Positions 25,692 to 34,565 of a stretch of DNA of 64,000 nt are shown here, piece after piece. A model generated the notes under the pieces. That model did no database searches. It saw nothing but the letters and a program-made list of their open reading frames with translations, and had not been told where the DNA came from. Position 1 is the stretch's first letter; each line of letters begins with the position of its first letter. A program made the translations under genes and the position numbers. Source of the DNA: Nocardioides pini (lineage in GTDB: Bacteria > Actinomycetota > Actinomycetes > Propionibacteriales > Nocardioidaceae); the NCBI RefSeq assembly GCF_026712185.1, contig NZ_JAPPUX010000001.1:868001-932000 (forward strand), written 5' to 3'.

Positions 25692-26960
25692 GTGGGCCAA
25701 GACTTGATAAGCGACCCGGAGGCCGTTGCCGCGCTCGAGCGCGCCGACGCGCTCCACACCGCCCTCACCCACATCGTCCTCGAGGGCGGTGACCTGGCCG
25801 CGATCGCCGAGGCCGTGGGCGACGCCCTCGGCTGCGGCGTCGTGTTCACCTCCACCGACGGGCGCGAGCGCGCCGCGCACCTCGACGAGGCGCAGCGCGC
25901 CGCGATGGCGGGCGCCGACCTGCTCGACCCGACCGGCCGGGTGCGGGTCGAGCGGATCGACCCGGAGGGCACGGCCGTGGGGGACGGGGAGGCGCTCGTG
26001 CGCCGCGTGGTCGCGGCCGGCGTCGACCTCGCCCGGCTGGTGGCGCTGCGCCCCGACGGCACGATCCACTCCTCGGACGTGCACGCGCTCGAGCGGGCCG
26101 CGATCGTGGCGGCGCTGCTGGTGACGCGCGTGGAGGCCATCACGGCTGTGGAGAACAAGTACCGCGGCGACTTCCTCCGCGACGTCTTTCTTGACCGCGC
26201 CGGCGAGGAGGACTACGTCGCCGAGCACGCGCAGGCGTTCGGGTGGCACCTCGACCGCCCGGTGATGGTGGTGGTCGCGGTGCTCGACCCGGACGCCATC
26301 GCGGCCCTCGCGGGCGGGCCGGAGGACCGGCGGGCGTGGCAGGACCGCTTCGCCCACGCGTGGCGGCAGGTCTCGGCGACGGTGGACCCCACGATCGCCT
26401 CGGTCGCGTTCAGCCGTGAGGTGGTCACGCTGGTGCCCGTCGACCCGGACGAGCCGGCGGCCGCGCAGGTCGCCGTGGACCGGATCATCGCCGCCGTGCG
26501 GGGCGACCGCGGCGGCGGCCGGATCGCCTTCTCCGCCGGGGTCAGCCGCGTGTCCCACGGGCTCGGGGAGCTGCCCGAGGCGTTCCGCCAGGCGCAGCGG
26601 GCCGTCGAGATCGGGCGCCGGGTGCACGGCGGGGGATCGGTGACGCGCTTCGACCAGCTCGGCCTCCACCGGCTGCTCGCGCTCGTGCCCGACAGCTCCG
26701 AGCTGACGTCGTTCGCCGCCGACGTCCTCGGACCGCTCGCCGAGCGCACGCCCGAGGCCGCCGACCTGCGCGAGACGTTGCAGGTGCTCCTCGACACCAA
26801 CTTCAACGTGGCCGAGGCGGCTCGCGCCCAGTTCTTCCACTACAACACGATGCGCTACCGCGTCGGCAAGCTGCAGCGGATCCTCGGCCCGGTCGCCACC
26901 GATCCCCACCTGCGCCTCGACGTCGCCGTCGCGCTCCGGGCGCTGGAGATCGTGGGCTAG
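25692..26960 (+). CDS. PucR-family transcriptional regulator
   Basis: A 422-residue regulator of the PucR/CdaR type. The C-terminal helix-turn-helix is clear: LRETLQVLLDTNFNVAEAA and FHYNTMRYRVGKLQRIL, about residues 360-400. A central GGDEF-like domain (about 150-300) and an N-terminal sensory part precede it. PucR proteins control purine, pyrimidine and other nitrogen-compound catabolism. GTG at 25692 was chosen because AAGGGG lies 5 bases upstream; GTG at 25686 is possible. It diverges from the DUF2877/fdrA/DUF1116 operon and probably controls it and the permease operon 2.4 kb away. Confidence 0.88.
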   Translation: MGQDLISDPEAVAALERADALHTALTHIVLEGGDLAAIAEAVGDALGCGVVFTSTDGRERAAHLDEAQRAAMAGADLLDPTGRVRVERIDPEGTAVGDGEALVRRVVAAGVDLARLVALRPDGTIHSSDVHALERAAIVAALLVTRVEAITAVENKYRGDFLRDVFLDRAGEEDYVAEHAQAFGWHLDRPVMVVVAVLDPDAIAALAGGPEDRRAWQDRFAHAWRQVSATVDPTIASVAFSREVVTLVPVDPDEPAAAQVAVDRIIAAVRGDRGGGRIAFSAGVSRVSHGLGELPEAFRQAQRAVEIGRRVHGGGSVTRFDQLGLHRLLALVPDSSELTSFAADVLGPLAERTPEAADLRETLQVLLDTNFNVAEAARAQFFHYNTMRYRVGKLQRILGPVATDPHLRLDVAVALRALEIVG

Positions 26961-27121
26961 CTGGCTCTGAGGTTGTAGGCCGACCTCGCCTGAGGCAGAC
27001 CCGGCCGGAACTCGTCACGACGGGTTGGGCCGCTCGTCACCGTCCGTTGGCACGCGCCGACCACGGTGGGGGAGGCCCGACCGACCCGGCGGGCCGCACA
27101 TCCACCTCTCGGGAGACCCCC

Positions 27122-27988
27122 ATGCGCACTGCTGCGCGATTCCTCGCCCTGCCCACCCTCACCCTCGTGCTGGTCGGCTCCACCGTCGCCCTGTCTGCGC
27201 CCGGCGCCTCGGCCGCCCGCGCCGTAGACGTCGACGTCGTCGCACACCGCGGCTCGTCGGGCGCGGCGCCGGAGAACACCATCGCCGCCGTCCGGGTCGC
27301 GATCGCCCAGAAGTCGGGCGTCATCGAGAACGACATCCAGCGCACGTCCGACGGCGAGCTGGTGATCGTGCACGACATCACCCTCGCCCGGACGACGGAC
27401 GTCGAGCAGGTCTTCCCCGACCGCGCTCCGTGGAACGTCGGCGACTTCACGCTGGCCGAGGTCAAGCAGCTCGACGCCGGCTCGTGGTTCGCGCCCGAGT
27501 TCGCCGGCGAACGGGTGCCCACCCTCGAGGAGTGGGTCAACGCCGTCGGCCAGCAGGCCGAGATGCTGCTCGAGCCGAAGGCGCCCGAGCTGTACCCGGG
27601 CATCGAGACCGACCTCGACAAGGAGCTCCGCTCGCTGCCGGTGTTCAACCGGGCGCTCAAGGCCGATCGCGTCGTCGTGCAGTCCTTCAACCACCAGTGG
27701 CTGCGCGTCTACAAGGACCTCGCTCCTGACGTCACCGTCGGCCTGCTCTACGGCGGCAGGCCCACCGCGGACGACATCGCCGCGGCGGCGACGTGGGCGG
27801 AGCAGGTGAACCCGGCGCTCGGCGCGATCGACGAGTCCACCGTCGACCAGATCCACGCGTCCGGCATGGAGGCGCACGTGTGGACGGTCAACGCCGGCCA
27901 GGACATGCGCCGCGCGATCAACTGGGAGGTCGACGGCATCATCACCAACTACCCGCAGGTGCTGCGCGACATCCTGCGTCGGGGGTGA
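27122..27988 (+). CDS. Secreted glycerophosphodiester phosphodiesterase
   Basis: A 288-residue exported protein. Residues 1-34 are a signal peptide ending near ASAARA. The GDPD motifs are present: VVAHRGSSGAAPENT near residue 39, ENDIQRTSDGELVIVHD near 75-91, and the second catalytic His in HD. It hydrolyses glycerophosphodiesters to glycerol 3-phosphate and an alcohol, outside the membrane. GGGAG precedes the ATG at a good distance. It is a single gene; the 160-base upstream gap shows no strong repeat. Confidence 0.88.
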   Translation: MRTAARFLALPTLTLVLVGSTVALSAPGASAARAVDVDVVAHRGSSGAAPENTIAAVRVAIAQKSGVIENDIQRTSDGELVIVHDITLARTTDVEQVFPDRAPWNVGDFTLAEVKQLDAGSWFAPEFAGERVPTLEEWVNAVGQQAEMLLEPKAPELYPGIETDLDKELRSLPVFNRALKADRVVVQSFNHQWLRVYKDLAPDVTVGLLYGGRPTADDIAAAATWAEQVNPALGAIDESTVDQIHASGMEAHVWTVNAGQDMRRAINWEVDGIITNYPQVLRDILRRG

Positions 27989-28063
27989 GGTAGCTCAGCC
28001 GGACGGCCAGCGGTCGTCGTCGATCGGCTGGCTGGCGGGGGTGGCGGCGGATTGCGTGGTGAT

Positions 28064-28101
28064 GCCGTCCGAGGTTGCGATGTGCCGCCACCTCGGACGG
28101 C
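28064..28101. terminator. Hairpin terminator
   Basis: A perfect 12-base inverted repeat with a 14-base loop (arms 28064-28075 and 28090-28101) between convergent genes, in the 214-base gap after the GDPD gene. It may serve both. Confidence 0.65.
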
Positions 28102-28202
28102 GTACGGGGTCGCGACAGCGGGGAACCCTGGCTCGCCCAGGGCAAGCCGGCGCTCCCCGATCCCCGTGCGACGGCCACCTGGACCAGCGGCGTACGACCG
28201 GG

Positions 28203-28655
28203 TCAGAGCACCTTCTCGTAGAACACCCGGACGAAACCCTCGTCGCCGCCCCGGCGGGTCTCGACGTAGCCGATGCGCTCGTAGAGCGCCTGGTTCTCCA
28301 CCATCGTCACGTGGGTGAAGAGGCGGATCCGCCTGCAGCCGCGGGCGCTCGCGCGGGCCTCGGCCAGCTCGAGCAGGTCGCGGCCGATGCCGCGGCCGTG
28401 GTGGGAGGGGAGGACGGCGACGTTGTCCAGCACCAGCACGTCCGACCCGTCGTCGGCGAGCACGAGGTAGCCGACCGGGGTCCCCTCTACGCTGGCCACC
28501 CAGGTCTCGCAGTCCGCGATGGCGGCCGCGTAGTCGGCGTCCAGGGGACCCGGGCGCTGCCCACCCATCCGCGACAGGTACGGCGAGTACGCCGCCGAGG
28601 CGATGCGCTGCAGCGCAGGCGCATCGGCGGCGTCAGCCCGACGGAGCTCGCTCAT
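28203..28655 (-). CDS. GNAT acetyltransferase
   Basis: A 150-residue GNAT-fold protein. The acetyl-CoA loop reads PSHHGRGIGRDLLELAE near residue 84, preceded by VLDNVAVL, with the C-terminal NQALYERIGYVE. Target unknown. Its ATG overlaps the stop of the GNAT gene before it, and CACACT lies 6 bases upstream of the start, so it may also have its own leaderless promoter. Confidence 0.83.
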   Translation of the reverse strand: MSELRRADAADAPALQRIASAAYSPYLSRMGGQRPGPLDADYAAAIADCETWVASVEGTPVGYLVLADDGSDVLVLDNVAVLPSHHGRGIGRDLLELAEARASARGCRRIRLFTHVTMVENQALYERIGYVETRRGGDEGFVRVFYEKVL

Positions 28656-29227
28656 CCCTCGAGTGTGGCAGCGTTCGGCGGGCTCGGTGGGCGTACGCCG
28701 AACCACTGCTCGGCACCGAACTCCTCGAAGCGCTCGAGCTCGGCGAACCCGAGCCGTGCCGCCAGGGCACGCGACCGCGTGTTGCCGACCTGCGTGCACA
28801 GCACGACGGGCTCGCCGAGCCGCTCGTCGCACAGCTCGAGCAGAGCCGTGCACGCCTCGGCGGCGTAGCCCTGCCCCCACGCGTGCACCGGGAGGACGTA
28901 GCTGAGCTCGAGGACCCCGACGCCGTCGCGGCCTCCCGCGGGCACCACGCCCGGTCGGTCGGCCTCCCGGCGGCTGAGCCCGACCCAGCCCAGGAAGCGG
29001 CGCCCGCGCTCCATGACGTACTGAGCGGGCCGGTCGGCCGGCACCTCCGGGAGCGTGTCGTCGAGCGACGCACGGTCCTGGCCACCGCCGAGGTGGTGGT
29101 TGACGACGGGGTCCGACCCGAGGTCGAGGAAGTCCTCGCGGTCGCGTGCCTCGGGGGCACGCAGGAGCAACCGCTCGGTACGGACCGACCCGGCCGCCCA
29201 GGCGTCGGCGGTGAGAGGCAGACCCAT
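28652..29227 (-). CDS. GNAT acetyltransferase, RimJ/RimL type
   Basis: A 191-residue GNAT protein of the RimJ/RimL kind, seen from TERLLLRAPEARD near residue 17, the acetyl-CoA loop HAWGQGYAAEACTALL near 113, and GNTRSRALAARLGF. These enzymes acetylate protein N-termini or small amines. TACCCT (complement at 29234-29239) is 6 bases before the ATG. It forms a two-gene unit with the next GNAT gene through an ATGA overlap and diverges from the permease operon. Confidence 0.83.
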   Translation of the reverse strand: MGLPLTADAWAAGSVRTERLLLRAPEARDREDFLDLGSDPVVNHHLGGGQDRASLDDTLPEVPADRPAQYVMERGRRFLGWVGLSRREADRPGVVPAGGRDGVGVLELSYVLPVHAWGQGYAAEACTALLELCDERLGEPVVLCTQVGNTRSRALAARLGFAELERFEEFGAEQWFGVRPPSPPNAATLEG

Positions 29228-29259
29228 GCAGGAAGGGTAGACATCAGGCCGACCCGCCC

Positions 29260-29270
29260 GAGAACTTGTC
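29260..29270. promoter_or_regulatory. Candidate operator, copy 2 of the shared 11-mer
   Basis: GAGAACTTGTC lies 109 bases before the permease start, in the 151-base divergent promoter region. It is identical to 25665-25675 at the PucR gene, which suggests one regulator for both operons. Confidence 0.45.
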
Positions 29271-29378
29271 AGCGACCCCGGCGTTCCTTCGGCAGATGTC
29301 GCCAGTGAGGGTGTGAGATGGGCCGCACTAGTTTGTGGCTTCTCGGGTAACCACCCCGTCGAATCTGGAGGCCTGCGC

Positions 29379-30803
29379 ATGTCGATGTTCAAGTGGGAAG
29401 TGGTCGATCCCGCACCGGGGCAAGCGGTGCTGCCGATGCAGCGGCTGCCGTGGGGCAAGACGATCGGTCTCGGTGCCCAGCACGTGGTCGCCATGTTCGG
29501 CGCCACCTTCGTGTTCCCCCTGGTGATGGGGCTGGACGCGAACCTCGCCATCATGTTCTCGGGCTTCTGCACCATCCTGTTCCTGCTGATCGTGCAGAAC
29601 CGGGTGCCGAGCTACCTCGGGACCAGCGCGTCGTTCGTGGCCTCGGTCGCCGCGATCCGCGCGCTCGACACGGACAACGACTCGTCGTACGTCACCGGCG
29701 CGATCCTCGTCGGCGGCCTCGTGCTCGCCGCGGTCGGCGTGCTCGTGCACTTCGCCGGCGCCCAGCTGATCCACCGCGTCCTGCCGCCGGCGGTGACCGG
29801 CGCGGTCGTCATGCTCATCGGCTTCAACCTCGCCCCGGTCGTCGCAGGCATCTACTGGCCCCAGGACCAGTGGATCGCCCTGCTGACGGCCGCCTTCATG
29901 GTCTTCGCGGCCGTGGTGCTCCCCGGCTTCTGGTCGCGCATCGCGGTCTTCCTCGCCCTGGTCTTCGGCTACGTGCTGTCGTGGCTGGCCGACATCGTGT
30001 TCGGGCCCATCACCTCCGTCCTCGGCGGCGCCACCGAGGCGACCGAGCACGACCGCGTCTCGTGGGCCGGCGTGCAGGCGGCCGACTGGATCGGCCTGCC
30101 GAGCGGCACCCTCGCCGACGGCGTCTCGGTCGTCCACGGCCCGTCGTTCTCGCTCACCGCGATCCTGCTCGTCCTGCCCGGCGTCATCGCGCTCGTCGCG
30201 GAGAACACGGGCCACGTCAAGGCCGTCGCCGAGATGACCGGCGAGGACCTCGACCCCTACATGGGCCGCGCGATCGGTGCCGACGGCATCGCGACCGCCT
30301 TCGCCAGCGCCTTCGGCGGCTCCCCGACCACGACGTACGCCGAGAACATCGGCGTCATGGGCGCGACCCGGGTCTACTCCTCGGCCGCCTACTACGTCGC
30401 CGCGCTGGTCGCCATCCTGCTGGGCCTCTGCCCCAAGTTCGGCGCGGTCGTCAACGCGACCCCGGGCGGTGTCCTCGGCGGCATCACGGTTGTCCTCTAC
30501 GGGATGATCGGCCTGGTGGGGGCGAAGATCTGGGTCGAGAACAACATCGACTTCGGCAACCCGGTCAACATGGTCGGCCTCGCCGCGGGCATCATCGCCG
30601 GCATCGGCGGGGTGACCCTCACCTTCGGCGACGACTTCGAGCTCGGCGGCATCGCCCTCGGCACGATCCTGGTCATCGTCTTCTTCCACATGGTCAAGGG
30701 CCGCGGCAGCGACAGCGCCGGCGCCGTCACCCGCAACCTCAGCCACCCCGACTACGACGAGGGCGTCGACGACGCAGCCTCGGGAGGCACGCACAAGCGA
30801 TGA
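29379..30803 (+). CDS. NCS2 nucleobase permease, UraA type
   Basis: A 474-residue membrane protein with about 14 helices, of the NCS2 (nucleobase:cation symporter-2) family. The signature at residues 322-331, ENIGVMGATR preceded by SPTTTYA, resembles the uracil permease UraA (ENIGVMAITR) rather than the xanthine or urate branch, which has QN in place of EN. It would import uracil or a related pyrimidine with protons. CTGGAGG precedes the ATG. It heads an operon with a molybdenum hydroxylase, joined by an ATGA overlap. Substrate assignment is by motif only. Confidence 0.88.
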   Translation: MSMFKWEVVDPAPGQAVLPMQRLPWGKTIGLGAQHVVAMFGATFVFPLVMGLDANLAIMFSGFCTILFLLIVQNRVPSYLGTSASFVASVAAIRALDTDNDSSYVTGAILVGGLVLAAVGVLVHFAGAQLIHRVLPPAVTGAVVMLIGFNLAPVVAGIYWPQDQWIALLTAAFMVFAAVVLPGFWSRIAVFLALVFGYVLSWLADIVFGPITSVLGGATEATEHDRVSWAGVQAADWIGLPSGTLADGVSVVHGPSFSLTAILLVLPGVIALVAENTGHVKAVAEMTGEDLDPYMGRAIGADGIATAFASAFGGSPTTTYAENIGVMGATRVYSSAAYYVAALVAILLGLCPKFGAVVNATPGGVLGGITVVLYGMIGLVGAKIWVENNIDFGNPVNMVGLAAGIIAGIGGVTLTFGDDFELGGIALGTILVIVFFHMVKGRGSDSAGAVTRNLSHPDYDEGVDDAASGGTHKR

Positions 30804-31654
30804 AGCCCGCACCCTTCGCCTACCTGCGACCGTCCACCCTCGAGGAAGCCCTCGCGGCGCTCGCGGGGGAGCAGGGGGCGAAGGTGCTGGCCGGCGGTCA
30901 GTCGCTCGTCCCGCTGCTCAACATGCGGCTGGCCGCTCCCTCGATGCTCGTCGACATCAACGCCTTGCCCGACCTCGGCCACGTCCGCGTGGCCGAGGAC
31001 GGGGTCAGGGTGGGCGCCCTGGCCCGGCACGCCGAGGTGCTCGCCTCGGCCGAGGCCGCGCACGCCCAGCCGCTGCTGGGCATGGCGCTGAGCCACGTGG
31101 CCCACCCGACGATCCGCAACCGCGGCACCACGGTCGGCTCGATCGTGCACGCGGACGCCGCGGCCGAGATGCCGATGGTGCTGCGGCTGCTGGAGGGATC
31201 GGTCGACGTCGCGTCGGTGCGCGGTCGTCGTACGGTCCCCGCGGCGGAGCTCTTCGCCGGTCCGCTCGAGTCGACGCTCGGCCACGACGAGATCGCGGTC
31301 CAGGCGTTCTTCCCGGGCCTCGCACCCGGGGCCGGCGTCGCCTTCCAGGAGATCGCCCGCCGCCACGGCGACTACGCCCTCGTCGGCGTCGCCGCCCACG
31401 TCGAGACCGAGGGTGACGCCGTCACCCGCGCCCGGCTCGGCTTCGTGTCGGTCAGCGACGTCCCCACCGTCGTCGACGTCACCGACGCGCTCGACGACCC
31501 GGCCGGCACGGCGCTCACCGAGCTCGAGCCCGCCGACGACATCCACGCCACCGCTGCCTACCGCGCCCACCTCGTCAGGGTGCTGGCGCCACGCGTCCTG
31601 GCGGCCGCGACCGACCACGCCCGCTCGCGGGCAGGAGAGGCGATCCACCCGTGA
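30800..31654 (+). CDS. Molybdenum hydroxylase FAD subunit (CoxM type)
   Basis: A 284-residue FAD-binding subunit of the xanthine oxidase family. FAD-binding stretches are AGGQSLVPLLNMRLA near residue 32 and RNRGTTVGSIVHADAAAEMP near 104-123. It passes electrons from the iron-sulfur subunit to an acceptor. The ATG overlaps the permease stop and the end overlaps the small-subunit start, so all subunits are translated together. Confidence 0.9.
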   Translation: MKPAPFAYLRPSTLEEALAALAGEQGAKVLAGGQSLVPLLNMRLAAPSMLVDINALPDLGHVRVAEDGVRVGALARHAEVLASAEAAHAQPLLGMALSHVAHPTIRNRGTTVGSIVHADAAAEMPMVLRLLEGSVDVASVRGRRTVPAAELFAGPLESTLGHDEIAVQAFFPGLAPGAGVAFQEIARRHGDYALVGVAAHVETEGDAVTRARLGFVSVSDVPTVVDVTDALDDPAGTALTELEPADDIHATAAYRAHLVRVLAPRVLAAATDHARSRAGEAIHP

Positions 31655-32160
31655 CCACCGAACAGCTCCACGAGGTCCGACTGCACGTCAACGGGTCCGT
31701 CCACGAGGTGCGGGTGCCGGCCCGGCGGCTGCTGTCCGACGCCCTGCGCCACGACTGCGGGCTGACCGGCACGCACGTCGGCTGCGAGCACGGCGTCTGC
31801 GGCGCCTGCACCGTGCTGGTCGACGGCGCGCCGATGCGCTCGTGCCTGATGCTCGCCGTGTCGGCCGTGGACGCCGAGATCACCACGGTCGAGGGGCTCA
31901 CCGAGGAGGACGGGTCGCTGTCCCCGGTGCAGCAGGCCTTCTCCGACTGCCACGGCCTGCAGTGCGGCTTCTGCACCCCGGGCTTCCTCACCACCATCAC
32001 CGCCGGGCTCCGCGAGACGCCCGACCCCACCGAGGACGAGGCGCGCGAGATGATCGCCGGCAACCTCTGCCGCTGCACCGGCTACCAGAACATCGTGAAG
32101 TCGGTCCTCCGGGCCAGGGAGATCCAGGCGGAGATCCAGGGCGAGCGGAGCCGGTCGTGA
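31651..32160 (+). CDS. Molybdenum hydroxylase 2Fe-2S subunit (CoxS type)
   Basis: A 169-residue protein with two [2Fe-2S] domains. The plant-type cluster is CEHGVCGACTVLVDG near residues 48-62 with a further Cys in MRSCLML; the second cluster uses LQCGFCTPGF and LCRCTGYQNI near 105-148. It connects the molybdenum site to the flavin. GTG start, overlapping the previous gene by 4 bases and the next by 4. Confidence 0.93.
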   Translation: MTTEQLHEVRLHVNGSVHEVRVPARRLLSDALRHDCGLTGTHVGCEHGVCGACTVLVDGAPMRSCLMLAVSAVDAEITTVEGLTEEDGSLSPVQQAFSDCHGLQCGFCTPGFLTTITAGLRETPDPTEDEAREMIAGNLCRCTGYQNIVKSVLRAREIQAEIQGERSRS

Positions 32161-34556
32161 CGACGAAGATGTTCGGCGCCAAGGTGCCGCGCGTGGAGGA
32201 CCAGCGCTTCCTGCGCGGCCAGGGCCGCTACGTCGACGACCTGCTCACCGACGACCCGCGGCTGCTGCACTCCGCGGTGCTGCGCTCACCCCACGCCCAC
32301 GCGCGCATCGTCGACATCGACGTCTCCGACGTGCTCGACGTCGAGGGTGTCGTGGCCGTGTGGACGTGGGACGACCTCACGGGCCCGATGGCCGAGCCGC
32401 TGCCCCTGCTCATCCCGCACCCGGCGCTCACCCACGGCCGCACGCAGTACGCCCTGGCGAAGGACGAGGTGAACTACGTCGGCGAGGCGATCGCCTTCGT
32501 CGTCGCCGTCGACCGCTACGTCGCCGAGGACGCCGTCTCGCGGATCCGCGTCGACTACGAGTACCTCGAGCCGGTCGTCGGCATCCCCGCCGCCCGCGCG
32601 GCGAAGCACGCGGTGCACGCGGACGTGCCCGACAACGTCGGTGCCCGCATGGAGCAGGAGAACGGCGACGCCCGCGCCGCGATCGCGGCGGCGCCGCACG
32701 TGCTGACCCTCGACCTCGACGTCGAGCGCTCCGCCTGCACCCCGATGGAGGGCCGGGGCACCGTGGCGCGGTGGGACCCCGACACGTCCCGCCTGACGGT
32801 GTGGTCCTCGACCCAGACGTCGACGGGCGTCCGCGGCTGCGTGGCTGCCAAGCTCGGCCTCGACCTCGCCAAGGTCGACGTCGTCACGCCGGACGTCGGC
32901 GGCGGGTTCGGCGTGAAGATCAACCACCCGTGGCCCGAGGAGCTGCTGGTCCCGCTGGCGGCGATGACGCTCGGCCGGCCGGTGAAGTTCACCGAGGACC
33001 GGCGCGAGCACTTCATCTCCTCGGCGCACGAGCGCGCCCAGCACCACCACGTCGAGGTGGGCTTCGACGACGACGGCCGGGTGCTGGGGCTCGACGTCGA
33101 GTTCTGGCACGACCACGGCGCCTACACGCCCTACGGCCTCATCGTCCCGATCATCACCTCCACCCAGCTGCTCGGGCCCTACAAGCCGGCCAACTACCGC
33201 GTGGCCTTCGAGTCGCTCTACACCAACACCGTCATCGTCACGCCCTACCGCGGCGCCGGCCGGCCGCAGGGCTGCTTCGTCATGGAGCGCACGATGGACG
33301 CGATCTCCACCTACCTCGGCAAGGACCGCACGGAGGTCCGCGCGACCAACTTCATCCAGCCCGATGAGTTCCCCTACGAGCACGGCCTGGTCTTCCAGGA
33401 CGGTCGCGAGCTGACCTACGACTCGGGTGACTACCCGGCCTCGCTGGTCAAGCTCAAGGAGCTCGTCGGCTGGGACGAGTTCGAGGAGTTCCGCGCGGAG
33501 ATGGCCGCCCAGGGACGCAAGGTCGGCATCGGCCTGGCCTGCTACGTCGAGGGCACCGGCGTCGGGCCCTACGAGGGCGCCCACGTGCACATCGAGACGT
33601 CCGGCAGGGTCAAGGTCGCGACCGGCCTGACCACCCAGGGCCAGGGACACCAGACGGCGTTCGCGCAGATCGTCGCCGACACCCTCGGGGTGCGGTTCGA
33701 GGACGTCGAGATCACGACTGGAGACACCCGCAGGATGCCCTACGCCGTGGGCACGTTCGCCTCGCGCGCGGCCGTGATGAGCGGGTCGGCCATCCACCTC
33801 GCCGCGCTGCGCGCCAAGGAGAAGGCCCTGCGCATCGCGGCGGAGGCGCTGGAGGCGTCCGAGGACGACCTCGAGATCGCCGACGGCGTCGTCTCGGTGC
33901 GCGGCACCGACGCGAGCATCGACCTCGGCACGGTCGCCGTGCTCTCCAACCCGCTGCGCTACGCCTTCGACGAGGCGTCGAAGGCCGCCACCCAGTTCTC
34001 CATCGGCGACCCGGGCAAGCCGCCGGTGGCCGAGGACGACGAGCCCGGCCTGGAGGGCAAGGACTTCTACTCCCCGCCCCGGTCCACCTTCGCCAACGGC
34101 ATGCACGCCGTCATCGTCGAGACCGACCCCGACACCGCGGAGATCAGGATCCTCAAGTACGCCGTCGTGCACGACTGCGGCAACCTGATCAACCCCATGA
34201 TCGTGGAGGGCCAGATCCACGGCGGCGTCGCGCAGGGCGTGGGCGGCGCGCTCTACGAGCGGATGGCCTACGACGAGTCCGGCCAGCTGCTCAACGCCTC
34301 CTTCATGGACTTCCTGATGCCCTACGCCACCGAGGTGCCGACGTCGATCGACATCGACCACCTCGAGACGCCGTCGCCGCTCAACCCCCTCGGCATCAAG
34401 GGCGCCGGCGAGGCGGGCGTGATCCCGTCGGCCGCGGTGTTCGCCGCCGCCATCGAGGACGCTGAGGGCTTCCCGATCACCTCGATGCCCATCTCGCCGT
34501 CCGAGCTCTTCGAGCTGCGCCTCGCGCACGCCGACGAGCCCCACCCCACTGTCTAG
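32157..34556 (+). CDS. Molybdenum hydroxylase catalytic subunit (xanthine dehydrogenase family)
   Basis: A 799-residue molybdopterin-cytosine-dinucleotide-binding subunit. Residues 364-369 read YRGAGR, as in the form II or aldehyde/xanthine oxidase-like members; the VAYRCSFR loop of CO dehydrogenase is absent, so CO is not the substrate. The catalytic Glu lies in KGAGEAG at residue 752. Other motifs: DVGGGFGVK near 245 and TTQGQGHQTAFAQ near 490. It hydroxylates a carbon next to nitrogen in a ring or aldehyde, using water. With a UraA-type permease before it, a pyrimidine such as uracil is a reasonable substrate, but this is inference. Confidence 0.9.
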   Translation: MTTKMFGAKVPRVEDQRFLRGQGRYVDDLLTDDPRLLHSAVLRSPHAHARIVDIDVSDVLDVEGVVAVWTWDDLTGPMAEPLPLLIPHPALTHGRTQYALAKDEVNYVGEAIAFVVAVDRYVAEDAVSRIRVDYEYLEPVVGIPAARAAKHAVHADVPDNVGARMEQENGDARAAIAAAPHVLTLDLDVERSACTPMEGRGTVARWDPDTSRLTVWSSTQTSTGVRGCVAAKLGLDLAKVDVVTPDVGGGFGVKINHPWPEELLVPLAAMTLGRPVKFTEDRREHFISSAHERAQHHHVEVGFDDDGRVLGLDVEFWHDHGAYTPYGLIVPIITSTQLLGPYKPANYRVAFESLYTNTVIVTPYRGAGRPQGCFVMERTMDAISTYLGKDRTEVRATNFIQPDEFPYEHGLVFQDGRELTYDSGDYPASLVKLKELVGWDEFEEFRAEMAAQGRKVGIGLACYVEGTGVGPYEGAHVHIETSGRVKVATGLTTQGQGHQTAFAQIVADTLGVRFEDVEITTGDTRRMPYAVGTFASRAAVMSGSAIHLAALRAKEKALRIAAEALEASEDDLEIADGVVSVRGTDASIDLGTVAVLSNPLRYAFDEASKAATQFSIGDPGKPPVAEDDEPGLEGKDFYSPPRSTFANGMHAVIVETDPDTAEIRILKYAVVHDCGNLINPMIVEGQIHGGVAQGVGGALYERMAYDESGQLLNASFMDFLMPYATEVPTSIDIDHLETPSPLNPLGIKGAGEAGVIPSAAVFAAAIEDAEGFPITSMPISPSELFELRLAHADEPHPTV

Positions 34557-34565
34557 GAGCACCAC

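Noticed and set aside
22001-26960. Allantoin degradation cluster, as suggested by FdrA/DUF1116/DUF2877/PucR
   Set aside because: No allantoinase, allantoate amidohydrolase or ureidoglycolate dehydrogenase is present in the window.
27989-28010. GTAGCTCAGCCGG after the GDPD gene looks like a tRNA D-arm
   Set aside because: No acceptor stem, anticodon arm or T-loop sequence follows at the right distance; the bases just follow the gene's stop.
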